A stretch of 64,000 nucleotides of DNA, taken from Cyathus striatus. Lineage: Eukaryota; Basidiomycota; Agaricomycetes; Agaricales; Nidulariaceae. The translations under genes and the position numbers were made by a program. Shown here in pieces: positions 47,432 through 59,413 of this stretch (positions within the stretch are counted from its first letter, which is position 1; each line of letters opens with the position of its first letter). Under the pieces are notes generated by a model. The model saw only the letters and a program-made list of their open reading frames with translations. It had not been told where the DNA came from and ran no database searches. The stretch is taken from assembly GCA_025738555.1 (NCBI GenBank), contig JAOVFP010000002.1, positions 7,192,001 through 7,256,000 on the forward strand. The letters are read 5' to 3'.

Positions 47432-49787
47432 ATGGCATTTGGAAGCAAACGCAAAAGATTACAGAGCAACAACTTACATGCAAATAAGAAGGCTGCGAGA
47501 GCATTAGAAGAGGAAAACAAAGGAAATGTACGTTACTCTATGAGTTGTTTCTGTAGAATTGCATAATACGTCACTATAGGTACTGCCTCCAGACATTACT
47601 GTCAGTGAGCATACACCTTGGGCATCGATGACCTTGAATGCAGAACAGGATGACACTACTGAGATAGCTCATGACCATGGACCTCCGGCAGAATGGGAGC
47701 TTGCATCACAATTCTTTGTAACGTGCAGCCCAGACTCAGATTATCTTGACAGTATCGATATGGCCATGAACATTGATGATGTTCCAGATATATCACAAGA
47801 ATTGGAGCATCGGCCAGAGCTAGAGGACACACTTGATGAAATAGACACCATTGGGCAGGATAATACCGAGAGACTTGAAGATCAGGGTGCACTTCAACCA
47901 GATGATACAGAGAAACCTGAAGATCAGAACAAAGCTGGTGACAGTGATGATGAAGGGGAAGGGAATGCCACTGATGATGCGAAAAGAAAGCATTGGCTTC
48001 CTCCAACTGTGGATGCTGCATGTGAGGCGCATAAACTTCTGGATGGGATCTTAAATCCAAAGCAGAAGAATGGCATTGGGCATAAGGATCCCAAGCTTGA
48101 CTTACTTCTCCGCAGCCGGTTGGAAGCAATGAAGCGCTTCCTTTGGAATTACACCAATTCGGGCTCAGCCAACTATGGACGGTGGATGGCTGCATCACTT
48201 TATAGTGCTGACACATCAGAATGGGGACCTTGGTTTGTGAGGCGCTTGCGGGAATGGTCCTCAGCATTTATTGCAGATCCCAATAATGTACCCGAAAATG
48301 TCTATGGTAAATGGAACACATCACGACTTGAGGACGAAGACATGAAAAACGAACTTAGCGAATACATTATGTCACTAGGCAAGTTCTTCTCTGCGACAGA
48401 CTTGAAGAAATACCTTGATCAGCCAGAGGTACAAGCATGATATGGCATGAAAAGGGGGATTTGCGAGAAAACAGCACAGGGATGGCTTAAAAAGATGGGA
48501 TATAGGTGGCACCTTGAGCCAACAGGTCAATATGTCGATGGTCATGAACGTGAAGATGTTCGTGTATACCGCCAAAAAGTTTTCATACCGCAATTTAAAG
48601 AACTTGAGCCTAGGATGCATAAATACAACAAAGATGGCAACGAAGAAGATGATGACTCACCTCGGCCTCATGAGCGCCCTGTTGTTGTCTGGTTTCACGA
48701 CGAGAGCACATTCTATGCAAATGATCGTCGGAAGCGGAGGTGGGTAAAAAACACAGAGACTGCGGTTCCACACCCTAAAGGTGAAGGGTTGTCGATGATG
48801 GTGTCAAATTTCGTTTCTGCCCGGTATGGCTGGCTTCAATCCAAAGATGGAGAAGAGTTTGCACGCATAGTTTTTCGAGCAGGGAAAAACCGTGATGGGT
48901 ACTTTGATAATGTTGACATCCTGAAGCAAGTTAACAAGGCCATGGACATTGTTTCTAGAGACTATCCTGATGAGGAGCATGTCTTCGTGTTTGATAATGC
49001 CACCACTCACCTTAAGCGTTCAGCCACAGCTCTTTCAGCTCGACGAATGACCAAGGGCCCCTCTGCAGTATTCGGAGTTGATGTTCCTCTTGTGATAAAT
49101 GGTGTAACTCAGTTTCTTCCTGATGGGAAAGTCAAGAAAGTGCGAATTCAGATGGAACCAGGGCATTTACCTGATGGGACAGAGCAGCTTTTGTATGACT
49201 CGGATGGCACCTTCAAGGGAATGACCAAAATACTCCAGGAGAGAGGACTGGTTGAGGAGGCTAAACTTCCAGCTGAATGCAAAGGTTTCAAGTGTGACAA
49301 GAAAGCGGAAAAATGCTGCCAGAGAAGAGTTCTTTATAACCAGCCAGATTTTGTGAACCAAGAATCCTTATTGGAGACAACGTGCCGAGACCGTGGGTTT
49401 AAGGTGTTGTTCTTGCCCAAGTTTCACTGCGAGTTAAACTTTATTGAGAGATGCTGGGGGCATGCAAAGAGGATATATCGACAGTGTCCACCATCATCGA
49501 AGGAGGAGGATTTGGAGAAGAACATGTTGGATGCACTTGACTCAGTTCCAATTCAGACAATGCGGCGGTACGTTGACATCTGATGTTTCTGATTGATCAA
49601 CACAGCATCAGATTATCTGATGTTCCTTCATTTGAACAGATATGCAGTCTCTTCTCATCGCTTCATTGATGCGTATCATCGAGGCTTGAATGGAAGACAG
49701 GCTGCTTGGGCATCAAAAAAATACCGAGGTCATAGAGTTCTTCCTGAATGGATTTTGGAGGAGTTGCTTAAGGCAAACATACATTAA
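47432..49787 (+). pseudogene. IS630/Tc1-mariner-type DDE transposase with a single nonsense codon
   Basis: Three exons, 47432-47527, 47580-49567 and 49640-49787, all in phase, about 744 residues. The N-terminus is basic (MAFGSKRKRLQ), followed by a long acidic region (residues about 50-150) and helix-turn-helix-like sequence (KKYLDQPEVQA-[stop]-YGMKRGICEKTAQGWLKKMGYRW). Catalytic-core blocks are VVWFHDESTFY (first Asp), VFVFDNATTH (second Asp) and KFHCELNFIERCWGHAKR (Glu), giving a complete DDE triad. A CX3C-like cysteine group (GFKCDKKAEKCC) sits between the second Asp and the Glu. The only lesion is TGA at 48438-48440, where CGA (Arg) is expected. The enzyme mobilises DNA at TA sites. TIRs of this copy were not found. 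Confidence 0.8.
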
Positions 49788-50690
49788 TATTATTATACTA
49801 TCTATTGGTATCTAATGTATATATAATGAAAGGGAGTGAATTATCTCCATGTTGAAACAGCCTATCGATGTTACGTTGCTATTGCTCTCAATGGTGGAAT
49901 GCGACGTATGTTGGGAATGCGCGGCTTGCGCGTGCGCGGTCAGGACCGTGAGCCTTTTGCTAAGTCCATTGTCACCGCTATGTCACATCACATGACATTG
50001 GATGAGTATGAACTACGTCTACCTTATCTCGATTGGATCTTCACGCATGCACGTGACCTCCCGCAGGCTAGTCTGCTGCAGGACCCCTGATAATCCCACC
50101 TTAGGTCGGATACTGATCCCCCTACAATCACCAAAAATTTCTGAAATGTCAGATACAACTTGGCGGGTGTCCCCCTATGGCGTCAAAATTTTTACCACAA
50201 TGTCAAGTTTAGCGTCCCCCTATATTCAAGGCTTTGCTGGTAGGTCAGATATGTGTCCACCTTTTTCAACACAGCCACACTGACCTTTCATCACATCAAC
50301 AAGGGCTGAACATGCAAGCACAACCCTCTTCTGGTGCCTTATGTACCGTCTTCCATGCACATTGCCATTCCCCACTACTCACTGCCTCAACCACGTATTG
50401 ACATAGGTCCTATTGGGTAGGCCTAACACTTCACAAACATGTCCAGACACAGATTTTTCAAATCCTCACTGCCTTGCTATTTGCTCTGCAGTCTTCGTTC
50501 TATCTCTTCTGTTCCATTTTTGTATATATAATCAATGTGTGCTCGCAATTGTAAAATTCAGATCTTTTTCATTCACTGTGATATAAAGTGTTCACATTGG
50601 CATTTGCTGCTTCTCACTCCGCTGTGTTATTTTTATCTCATCTACTTGAAATTCTGACTATTCTATTCTGAACAGAAATGAATTTACTTT
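49788..50690. other. Transposon 3' flank with CCCCCTA repeats
   Basis: No gene. From 50104 (GGTCGGATACTGATCCCCCTA) the sequence carries three spaced TCCCCCTA motifs and resembles 51192-51300 in the same orientation. Confidence 0.4.
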
Positions 50691-51071
50691 TTGATGGCAT
50701 TAATGCTCTCTCCAAATGAAGTACTTATGGGGGGGGTTGGTACTGGAGAGGTGTACAAGAACATTCCAGATCATGTCGCTGAAGAGCTCAATCGATGTAC
50801 AAAGCTTTCTAGTGCTTCCAGTGCAACATATGTTCTAGCTTCGACTATATCACCCACAGATCTAGCAAACATAACAATTCCACAAGTTTCAAAGTCTTTC
50901 GAACTCATACCACCTGCACAGAGATTTTCGTTGTATGCACCCACACATAGCATATCAATTTTGAATGCATTCCCAGTCCCTCTGGCAGAATATCTCAACC
51001 TGCTTGATGGAAAGTTATCCATTGAAATTGAGCAGTCCCAGAATGGGGACCGGGTACTGGTTCCATTTTAG
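50691..51071 (+). CDS. Hypothetical 126-residue ORF
   Basis: An open frame of 126 residues containing VLMGGVGTGEVYKNIPDHVA and LSIEIEQSQNGDRVLVPF, with near-normal codon composition. I do not recognise it. It sits between two copies of a TE-like repeat (50104 and 51192), so it may be a fragment of a transposon-borne gene rather than a host gene. The start at 50691 is the first ATG in frame and nothing else supports it. Confidence 0.3.
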   Translation: MMALMLSPNEVLMGGVGTGEVYKNIPDHVAEELNRCTKLSSASSATYVLASTISPTDLANITIPQVSKSFELIPPAQRFSLYAPTHSISILNAFPVPLAEYLNLLDGKLSIEIEQSQNGDRVLVPF

Positions 51072-51191
51072 GCCTTAGGATCATCTCAGAGCAAAAGCAA
51101 CTTGCTTTGAGTGCTGTAAAGTGGCTAATGACATGCCAGAAACATTCAAAAAAAGATACAGTAGAGTAGAAATACTTTGACTATTTTTAGA

Positions 51192-51324
51192 GGTCAAATA
51201 CATAATTCCCCTGTAAACCCAAAAATTTGTAACTTGGATACACTATCCCCCTAAAATTCGGAACTTTTTGATGATTTTTCGTCCCCCTATTACAGCTGGA
51301 AAAAGGCGATTTTAGTATCTGACC
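51192..51324. mobile_element. Small element with GGTC...GACC termini
   Basis: The stretch begins GGTCAAATAC and ends GTATCTGACC, which are inverted and differ at one base. It contains two TCCCCCTA motifs and is similar in order and spacing to the sequence at 50104. No target duplication was found, so transposon status is tentative. Confidence 0.4.
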
Positions 51325-51330
51325 ATTTGG

Positions 51331-51595
51331 TAACCAATGTACAGATCCAAGTTGATATCAAGCTTCATCATATTCCATTGCAGAGTATGAGAAACACAAT
51401 ATCTTACATTCCTGCAATATTCCTGTGGTTAAAATTCAACAATTATCTTCTCTGTCATGGATTGGAATTACAGTCTTAAAGAATCATTTATCCACCAAGG
51501 AAACTCAGTATGGATTCAAAGGGGGTAATGACCACACAAAATGCACCTATAACATGTCAATGCCTACTGGAAATGAAGGATGGGAGGATAGTATG
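51331..51595 (+). pseudogene. Internally deleted copy of the pseudokinase-like gene
   Basis: Positions 51331-51382 copy 46151-46202, and 51383 onward copies 46617-46829. The 414-bp difference is deleted at a CA microhomology. The break does not follow splice rules, so this is not a processed transcript. Many differences from the source are C-to-T or G-to-A. The copy ends where a truncated Gypsy LTR begins. Confidence 0.78.
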
Positions 51596-51686
51596 GTATC
51601 CGCATTGTATGTCAGGTGATATGTGTCAGGTGACTGTGATAAGATAAGATATACGGATTAGATAAGATAAAATGTGAAATCCTAAC
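51596..51686 (-). mobile_element. Truncated 3' LTR of the Gypsy element
   Basis: It matches the end of the 59025-59413 LTR from GTATC[CT]GCATTG to CTAACA with two mismatches. The outer 300 bp are missing and replaced by the host-gene fragment, with microhomology ATGGTATC at the junction. Confidence 0.85.
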
Positions 51687-51690
51687 ATTA

Positions 51691-51700
51691 CCCCCCCTTT
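51691..51700 (-). promoter_or_regulatory. Polypurine tract of the Gypsy element
   Basis: On the minus strand AAAGGGGGGG is followed by TAA and then the LTR start TGTTAGG. This is the usual plus-strand primer position of an LTR retrotransposon. Confidence 0.8.
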
Positions 51701-52046
51701 AAAGGTCGTGTCCTCACGACATTTCTATGATTGTTGGGGGTAGTAATAGTCGCAGATGAAAAGAAGGAGTGTTGGGAGGTATTTGTCAATAAGGAAAATG
51801 GTGAGGGAAGAGGAAAGGATAATGAGACAATAAAGAACAAGGATTACTTCATCTGAAAACATGGTAGTAGTTTGAGATAATAAATTTTGGTAAAAGAATG
51901 TCATATATTTATATATTTAGAGCTTCCAGATGTTCCCAATGAAATTTATTAAGTAAACTCTTGGCTCCCATTAGTGTGTCAATTGGTTCCCAATTGCAAT
52001 CTTCCATTGAGTAACCCTTCCATTTAATTTTATATAGAATACATTT

Positions 52047-55000
52047 TCAGTTCTTTTTCCATGCTAAAATAGACTCTACTTCATATTGTTCCTGATTGTC
52101 AACCAGAATAGTAGGTGGAGGTTTTGGTCTTTGTTGCAATGGATATTGAGCTGGTGTGAATTTAGATAATAATTCTACATTAAAGGTCAGATTCTTTCTA
52201 TTCCACAATTTTGGTAATTTGAGTTTGTAGACAGATGGTGCAACCTTTTTAGTAATTTTAAAGGGTCTGTAACATTTATCATCCAATTTTGAAACCAGTC
52301 AATCGGATTTAATATTAATTCCTTCCAAATAAACCTTATCACCAATTTGATATTCAGTTGCTTCTTTTCGGTGTTTATCATAATAGTGTCCCATTGTTTC
52401 ATTTGCTAAGAATAAGGCTGCTTTCATATTTTCTCTTGCCTTTTCCATTGTTTTGACAAATTCTTCAACACCTATGGCTCTTGTTTTTCCAGATGGTTTG
52501 ATTCCTGTATAAGGATGATATCCATACATTAAATAGAATGGAGTATATCTGGTTGTCCTATGAACAGTATTATTGTAATTAAATTGACAGACATCTGTTT
52601 TTCAGGCCCAATCGTCTTGATTGTAGTTTACATAAATTTGTATATATTGTTCTATTTCTTGGTTTACCCTTTCTGTTTGCCTGTTGGTTTGGGGTCAGTA
52701 AGCTGTTGATAAATTCATATGAACACCAAGTTGTTTTGTCAATTCTTTGGTGAAGAATGAAGCAAATTGAGATCCTTGATTACTGATTACTTGTTTTGGA
52801 ACACTGTAATGTTTAAATACATTTTGAAGGTATTTCTCAGCTATGTCTGCACTATTAATTTCTTTATTGCATGGTATAAAAGCAGCCATTTTCATAAATT
52901 GATCAATGACAACCATTAGAAAATCAAAACCTTCTGACAATGGAAGCAGTCCTACAAAATCTATGGATATTGTATGCCAAGGATGTTTGGGTACACTGTT
53001 TGGAATGAGTTTCCCAATTGGAGCAGTTCATTCTTTGACATGCCTCACATCTGGATATGTATTTCTTTATGTCTGCCATGAGTCTGGGCCACCAATAGTC
53101 TCTCGTGATGAGTTCTATTGTTTTGTATTCTCCTTGGTGTCTGGATATTTCTGAATCATGACAGAGTCTAATTATATGTTCCCTTAGTTTGGCATTTTTA
53201 GGGACATAAATGCGATCCTTTCATGTGATAATACCTTCTTGGGATTTGATCCAATCTTTTGATTTAAGATTGAGCATCTTAATTACTTCTTTGTCTCAGT
53301 TTTTTCTAGATTTATGAATTTGTTCCATAATTTCTTCATCTTCTCCATGGACTTTGTATATCTGTCTAAAATGTTCCAGTTTAAGTAATACAAGATTTTC
53401 ATTATCTTGGTCTCCTTGGTTATGTCCTGCTCTTCATGATAATAGGTCCGCTTTGGTCATTTGATTACCTGGTTTATGATGTAATGTGTAATGAAATTCT
53501 TGTAATTCAGTATTCCATCATGCCTGGTGTCTGTTTAATTTTTGCGGTTTCCTAAAATATTGAAGGTTTTTATGATTGGTCCAAATTTCGAAAATCTGTT
53601 TGGCTCCTAAAAGATATTGTCTCCATGTATCTAGAGCTCTCATTATAGCAAGCATTTCTTTGTCATAGATTTTGTAATTTCATTCTGTTGGACTTAGAGC
53701 ATGAGATAGAAAGGCGATCAGTTTCCATTTTCTGTCAGGTTGTTCTTGAGATAAGATTGCTCCATTTGCAAAATCGGATGAATCAGCTTCTACTCGGTAT
53801 TTTCCATCATCATTGGGCATAGCTAAGATTGGTGCCAATATGATTTGGTCTTTGAGTTGAGAGAATGCAAGGGCTTGTAATAATTCCCATTTCCATTCGT
53901 TTTTGCCTGTAAGTTCATGAAGTGGTTTAGCGATCTTAGCAAATCCTTCAATAAATCATTGATAGAAATTGATGAAGCCTAGGAATTGTTGGAGTTCTCT
54001 TTTATTATTTGGAACTGGCCAATCAACTATTGCCTTAACCTTTTCAGAATCCATACGTACAGAATTCTTAGAAATGATGAGACCAAGGTATTTGACTTCA
54101 GCCTTTTCAAAGAAACATTTTTCCAGTTTAAGATGTAATTCATGTTCTTCTAATTTTCTAAGAACATGTTTTACCATCTTCTGATGTTCCTCTAATGTTT
54201 CCATAAAAATAAGAATATCATCCATATAAATGATTACAGTCCCTTCATTAATTTCCATTCTGAAAATATCATTCATCATGGTCTGAAAGGTGGCCGGAGA
54301 ATTGGTAAGACCGAAGAACATTACTAGAGGTTCAAATAATCCTTGATTGGTTTGGAATGCCGCATATTGTTCATCTCCTTCTTTAATTTGGACATTATTG
54401 TATCCCCATCTAATATCCAGTTTGGTGAAGTATCTTGCCTTTTTTAACTTATCTACAAGTTCCTGAATTAACAGTAATGGATATCTGTTTTTAACTGTCA
54501 TTTCATTTAACTTTCAATAATCCTGGATTGGTCGTAGTGATTCATCTTCTTAATAAAAAATAACGGAGATGCCCATGGTGATTTCGAAGGTCAGATGCAT
54601 CCTGAATTAAGATTCTCATCAAGGAATTCATCCAGTTGTTTCTGTTCATCCAGATTTAGAGGATAAATTTTACAATCAAATGATGTTGCTCCTGGTAGTA
54701 GTTCAATAGCATGATCCCAAGGTCATCGAGGTGGAAGTTTATCAAATGATTCCTTGGCGAATACTTTTTTGAATTCATGATAATACATTGGAACCATTTC
54801 CTTCCAATACTTCTTGGGTTTCTGCTGATTCTGAGCCTCAGCTATCTTAGAAGTGGTTGTTTGGAATGCACATATTTCAATTTGTTCAAACAGGTTCACT
54901 GCAATGATTTTATCATCTGTTTCTAGATTAATTGGTTCATCTAGATCTGATTTGTTTTCTTCTGGATCCATAGTATTAATTAATGGAGTACACTCTATAG

Positions 55001-55330
55001 GGCAACATGTAAATTTGATCGATCCTTCCTTCCAATCTATTTCTGGATTATGAATTTTAAGCCAATTATGTCTGATAAACATGGAAGCTTTTCCAAGATT
55101 TGAGATGGTGAATTGAAGAATTTCCACATGTCTTCTGAGTCGGACTTTCAGTTCAATGTAATCAGTAATAGCTCCATCACTATTTAAAGTTCCATCAGCA
55201 TTATAGACAGGAGTAGGTCGTGGGAGTTTTTTGTTGTAATTTGATTATTTTCTGTGAATTTTCGATCAATACAAGTCCCAGTGCTTCCACTATCAAGTAA
55301 TGCTTTAAGCCCATAAGTTCATTGAGTATC
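52047..55330 (-). pseudogene. Gypsy pol polyprotein (PR-RT-RH-IN-chromodomain), broken
   Basis: Read on the minus strand. The protease site LKALLDSGSTGTCIDRK lies near 55265-55320. Reverse transcriptase is open at 54501-53956, with [26 protein letters not shown] and the catalytic IIYMDD. An RNase H region (RVEADSSDFANGAILSQ) is at about 53760. The integrase zinc finger (HDSEISRHQ...CEAC) is near 53045-53160 and the core at 52940-52600. The end (52290-52047) includes QYEVESILAWKKN, a chromodomain-like start. Lesions include several CGA-to-TGA stops and loss of the second integrase Asp: the expected ISD is ISN at 52779-52781. No active polyprotein is possible. Confidence 0.85.
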
Positions 55331-55704
55331 CAAGGTTGTAATCATTAGATTGAGATCCATCTGATTTCCTTTAGATCCTCAAATGAACCTTTTGGGTCTT
55401 TTAAGTTCCTCTAATGCTTTAATCACATCCTGATCTGAAAGATCATTCAGTTCTTTAATTGTTTTTGGAATTACTTCAAGTTTCCATTTCGAGTGCATCC
55501 AAATACTAAGAGAGACCAAGGCAAGTTCCAGGGTTTGGTCTTTTAATCTCCATGCAACCCAATACATGTTTCCAGGTTTTACTTCCTGATCAGGGAAGAT
55601 GTGCTTAGATTGTTCCTTTTGAAGTGATATGAATTCTGATTCCAGATCTATCGTAGGTACAGCTACATTATAAGGTATGTAAATAGGGGCTGGCGAGTTT
55701 GTGC

Positions 55705-58559
55705 TCACTGCTGGCCTTGGGGAAAACCCAATTGAGCCATTAGTAAGGCATGTTGCTCCTCAGATAATTTCGTTATATCAGGTAATTCTACAATATTACT
55801 AGTAGATGCTACCGGTATAGTGTTATTTACATATTGAGTGTCCATATTTACACTATGCTGTACATAAGGGCCTTGGTTTTGCTTTTTAGGGCATGTGTTG
55901 GCCATGTGTCCTTTTTCCTTACAATAAAAACAATGTCCTTCATGTTTCAGGGCATTGATATCCATGCGATCTCCTCCTTGTGATACCATGAGATTGGCTC
56001 GATTTGAGGGGGGGTGCAGTGTTCTGGGGGAAACAGGGTCCTTGATTCTGGGGTTGGAATTGGTTTGGTCATGGTCCACCTTGTTGGGTATTCTGCACAC
56101 TGTGATGCCACCTGTGCATTTAGGCGTAAAATTGCACATTTCTACCATTTACAGTCTTAAATCTGTACACATTAATGAACCCCAGATAATAAATAAAGAT
56201 CTATGGACTGCTACAAAATAGCAAGCCTTGTACTTATTGGCCTTTTATTTGGGTTAATATTCAACAGTTCATATTATAAAATATAGTACAAGTGCTTCTA
56301 TGTCCAACCTACCATTAGCCTGGTGTGTAGGAAAAGATATTAAATATTGAAGGGACCGCTTTTCTGCCAGTCACATGACTTGTATATGTTTTAATTTCAC
56401 TTTGATACCGCTAAGTTGTTTGTTTGGCATCAGGATTGAAGTCTAACAAATAGTCAATGACATAAATATGAATTAAAGAATATTTCAAAGTGATGTAGAA
56501 TAGTCAATTCTTCATCAATCAGGATGATTTTGGTCTTGATTGGAAGCTAGAATTTAGTACATTCTATTCTAGTATGATAGGGAATGGCCTCACCGAAGCA
56601 CAGGCCTGGATAAGAACAAAAAATTAGATCAAAGATGACAATTTTATGATGATCTACCCAAAATGATCAATGATGAGACACTGTAGCATCTGAAAACCAT
56701 GGGAATTGAACATTCTAGAGGATTCTAATGCCTCGGAGTGACTCATAGTCAAATGATAGCTAAATAAAGACACAAATAAGGACAGGGGAAGTGTTTCAGG
56801 TAGATATATATAGTATACAATGTTTGGGAAAATCATAATAATAGTTCTGGGCTTTGTATATTTAAGTAGGTAATATAGAGGGTAGAAAGGCAAGCAGATT
56901 CGCACCCTTCTTGCCCAGGTACAATAGGTATTGGGTAGTGGTTTAGGTCTTATTTGTTTCAAAGAATATAGTTGTTTTGGTTCACATTTTGGAAAGAATT
57001 GAGGTTCTGAGACTCCAGAGAGGGCCTAGGACTTAGTTATTTCAATAAAGTGGTTCATAAAGAGTAAAGGGTTTCTCTTGTTTCGGTCTTCTAAGAAGTT
57101 GTACTAGCAAAAGGTTGTTAAATCACTTCTACAAAGTTTGAAGTAGTACAAAGGTGTATTACTTGAATTATACAATAAAATTCTATTGCATTTCAATTCA
57201 AAGGCTTTTCAAACGATTTAAACTTGCATAAGACAATAAGAAGGAACACCCACCTTTCCCACAACTCGCACTTAAAGAGTCTTGTGAATTTTATAGTGAA
57301 GTCAGTTGCAAATTTAGAGCCAATTTCACTACTAGAACACAAGTACCCCTTTTCAATGCCTTGCCATTGTTCAAAGTTCTGGTTTTGTCTGGGGTTAAAC
57401 TGTTGTCCTTGTCGGGGGTTTTTGTTCCTGCAGATGTTCCTGCATTCTCAATCGATTTCCTGTGCAGTTTCATACCATAATCATAAGTTATCTGGAGTTC
57501 CACACATGTCAATCATTTCAAGTATTCTAGAATCTAATTTATCCTTATACTTTCTGATGATAGCGGCGTCATTGTATCCTGTTCATCCAGTGATAGCTGT
57601 GAATTTAATTGTGAATTCTTCAACTGTCCATCATCCTTGATAACAGTTGTCAAGTTCGTCCTGAGTGTCCTGCATTTCTGAATATACTCTGAAGTAATGT
57701 AAAAAATCGTCCTTAATGTTTTCAAAAGTTTTCCCACTTGGTTGTTCCATAATGATCATTATGCAATCAACCCATGCTGATGCTGTCTGGTTCTTAGATC
57801 CATCTATAAGGCTCAACATGAACCTTATCTTCATTTCATGTTCAAGGGGATTTACTCGAGATCTGGTGAAATATGATTCTAACAATCTCATTCAAGCTCT
57901 TGCATGTTTACAATCTCCTGTGAATTTCTCAGGCTTCTCAATCTTGAGAGCCCTATCCATTACTGCATCTCTCTGTCTCCTAGCCATTATAGAAGTGGCT
58001 TCAGCAGTTTCCATTATAGGTGCATGTAATCCGAAAATTCCTCTTCCTACAAATCTGATTGCATCTGCTATGAAATGTGCCCAATCTCCTTGTCCTGATG
58101 GATTTGGAGGGTTAGGTGGTGGTGACGGGGGTCATGATGGGGGAAACTGTGGGTTTCCTTCAGGATCAATTATCCCAAAGGGTTGTAATGGTGATGGGGC
58201 AGTTGGTTGGGATGGTGGTGCGAGGTGTTCAGGTTCCATTATAGATCGAAATCAGGGTAGGTGGGTGTGGGAAGATCTTGTCTGTCATTGTGTATGGTGT
58301 TAAAAAGGGTTTCATATCCTAATGGAGAGTAGAAATCTCTTTCTACTGGGGGTTGGTATTTGGTAGGGGTGCTAAACCTTATTCCATTGTTGTGTCCTTC
58401 TTCTGTGATGATAGTAAAGATATGGGAAATGGGGATAATGGGGCAAGGTGTGGGTAGAAGGTAAAGAAGGATTTGTGCGAATGAAGGATAGGTGTTGGGA
58501 TTTAAATCTGAGTCATCGGAGTCCACTGACATGGCTCTCGAATTATGAGTGTAGGGCAT
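55705..58559 (-). pseudogene. Gypsy gag region, fragmented
   Basis: The minus-strand exon-like block 56148-55705 holds the nucleocapsid knuckle CFYCKEKGHMANTC (CX2CX4HX4C). Upstream blocks at 57891-57631 (MRLLESYFTRSRVNPLEHEM, FLHYFRVYSEM) and 57510-57350 (NPRQNQNFEQWQGIEKGY in one frame) are capsid and spacer parts. 58559-58239 is the N-terminal part. Stops and frame changes separate them. Between about 56165 and 57340 the gag pattern disappears, so about 1.1 kb is probably foreign or badly decayed sequence. Confidence 0.65.
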
Positions 58560-59024
58560 AGGGCAAGATCGAGGAATGTAGATTGATGTAGGGGATGAGG
58601 GGATATAATAGGATCAGTTACAGAGAGTGTGAAGGGTTTGGGAATGGGTAACAGGTGCCAGAATGAAAGACTAGGTAACAGATGCTCTTGAAGGGGCTCA
58701 GAGACTAGCGAGACATCCTAAGTCTCATGCACACCAATTTGCAGATAGTACCAGCTGGGGCAACATGTGGTAGCCTCCCCAGTCACTAGTGCCATGCCAA
58801 ACTCAAGGCAGAGGGTCTAAGATGTTCAGTAATTTGGAAGTGTCAGGCTCAATGTTACACTATCCTCTCGTGCATCCAAGCACAATGAACAAAACTATTG
58901 AATGGGGTGTATGTCTAAGGATCCAAAAGTCCAAAGAATGGGGAATGAGATAAAGAGAAGAGTTTTGCCAGGGGTTGGTGGGAGAGAGTTTGAGGTCAAG
59001 AAATGAGGTGGATTCTTGTACTTT

Positions 59025-59413
59025 TGTTAGTGACAGACAAGCAAAATGCTCAAAGTCAAACTCAAACAATGAAGAAAGGAAGGCAAAGTGAGTCTTATTG
59101 CAAGTCTGGAATAAACTAGCACAAGAATAAAGAATATCTAACTAAAACAATTTGTATTTATAATAAAGTCCATGAGGAAAATGCATGTAATCTAACCTAC
59201 ACTATAATGCATGTTTACTGTGCTTTTACTGTGCAAACTCATGTACTATGTATGTAACAAGCATGGCCAAACTGTGGACTGTGCCTGTAGTCTTGATGAA
59301 TAATGCTTGTCAATATGCATGGTATCTGCATTGTATGTCAGGTGATATGTGTCAGGTGACTGTGATAAGATAAGATATATGGATTAGATAAGATAAAATG
59401 TGAAATCCTAACA
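59025..59413 (-). mobile_element. 5' LTR of the Gypsy element
   Basis: A 389-bp LTR with inverted ends TGTTAG and CTAACA. It aligns with the truncated 3' LTR (51596-51686) and with the solo LTR at 20753-21106. The plus-strand CTAACA end is the outer edge of the element. Confidence 0.85.

Larger units (their letters stand above)
51596..59413 (-). mobile_element. Ty3/Gypsy chromovirus-like LTR retrotransposon, decayed
   Basis: The 5' LTR is at 59025-59413 and the internal region runs on the minus strand. The order is gag with CCHC knuckle, protease (DSGST), reverse transcriptase (YMDD), RNase H, integrase (HHCC and core) and a C-terminal chromodomain-like end. A polypurine tract (AAAGGGGGGG, minus strand, at 51691-51700) directly precedes the 3' LTR, of which only about 91 bp remain (51596-51686). 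The two LTR pieces differ at 2 of about 91 bases, both CpG versus TpG. Frames are cut by many TGA and TAA codons, so the element is dead. Confidence 0.88.

Noticed and set aside
47656..48267. A 203-residue minus-strand open frame opposite the DDE transposase
   Set aside because: It is fully antisense to the transposase exon and has biased composition (Ser, His, Gln, Leu). No recognised domain.
46932..50300. Terminal inverted repeats of the DDE transposase element
   Set aside because: I compared the flanks and found no convincing inverted match, so only the gene is annotated.
50104..51324. A single larger transposon bounded by GGTC motifs at 50104 and 51324
   Set aside because: The two regions are mainly in direct orientation and no target duplication could be found. 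Only the short 51192-51324 unit is proposed.
58860..59069. Minus-strand short ORF near the Gypsy 5' LTR
   Set aside because: It overlaps the LTR boundary and leader region and is too short and compositionally weak to be a gene.
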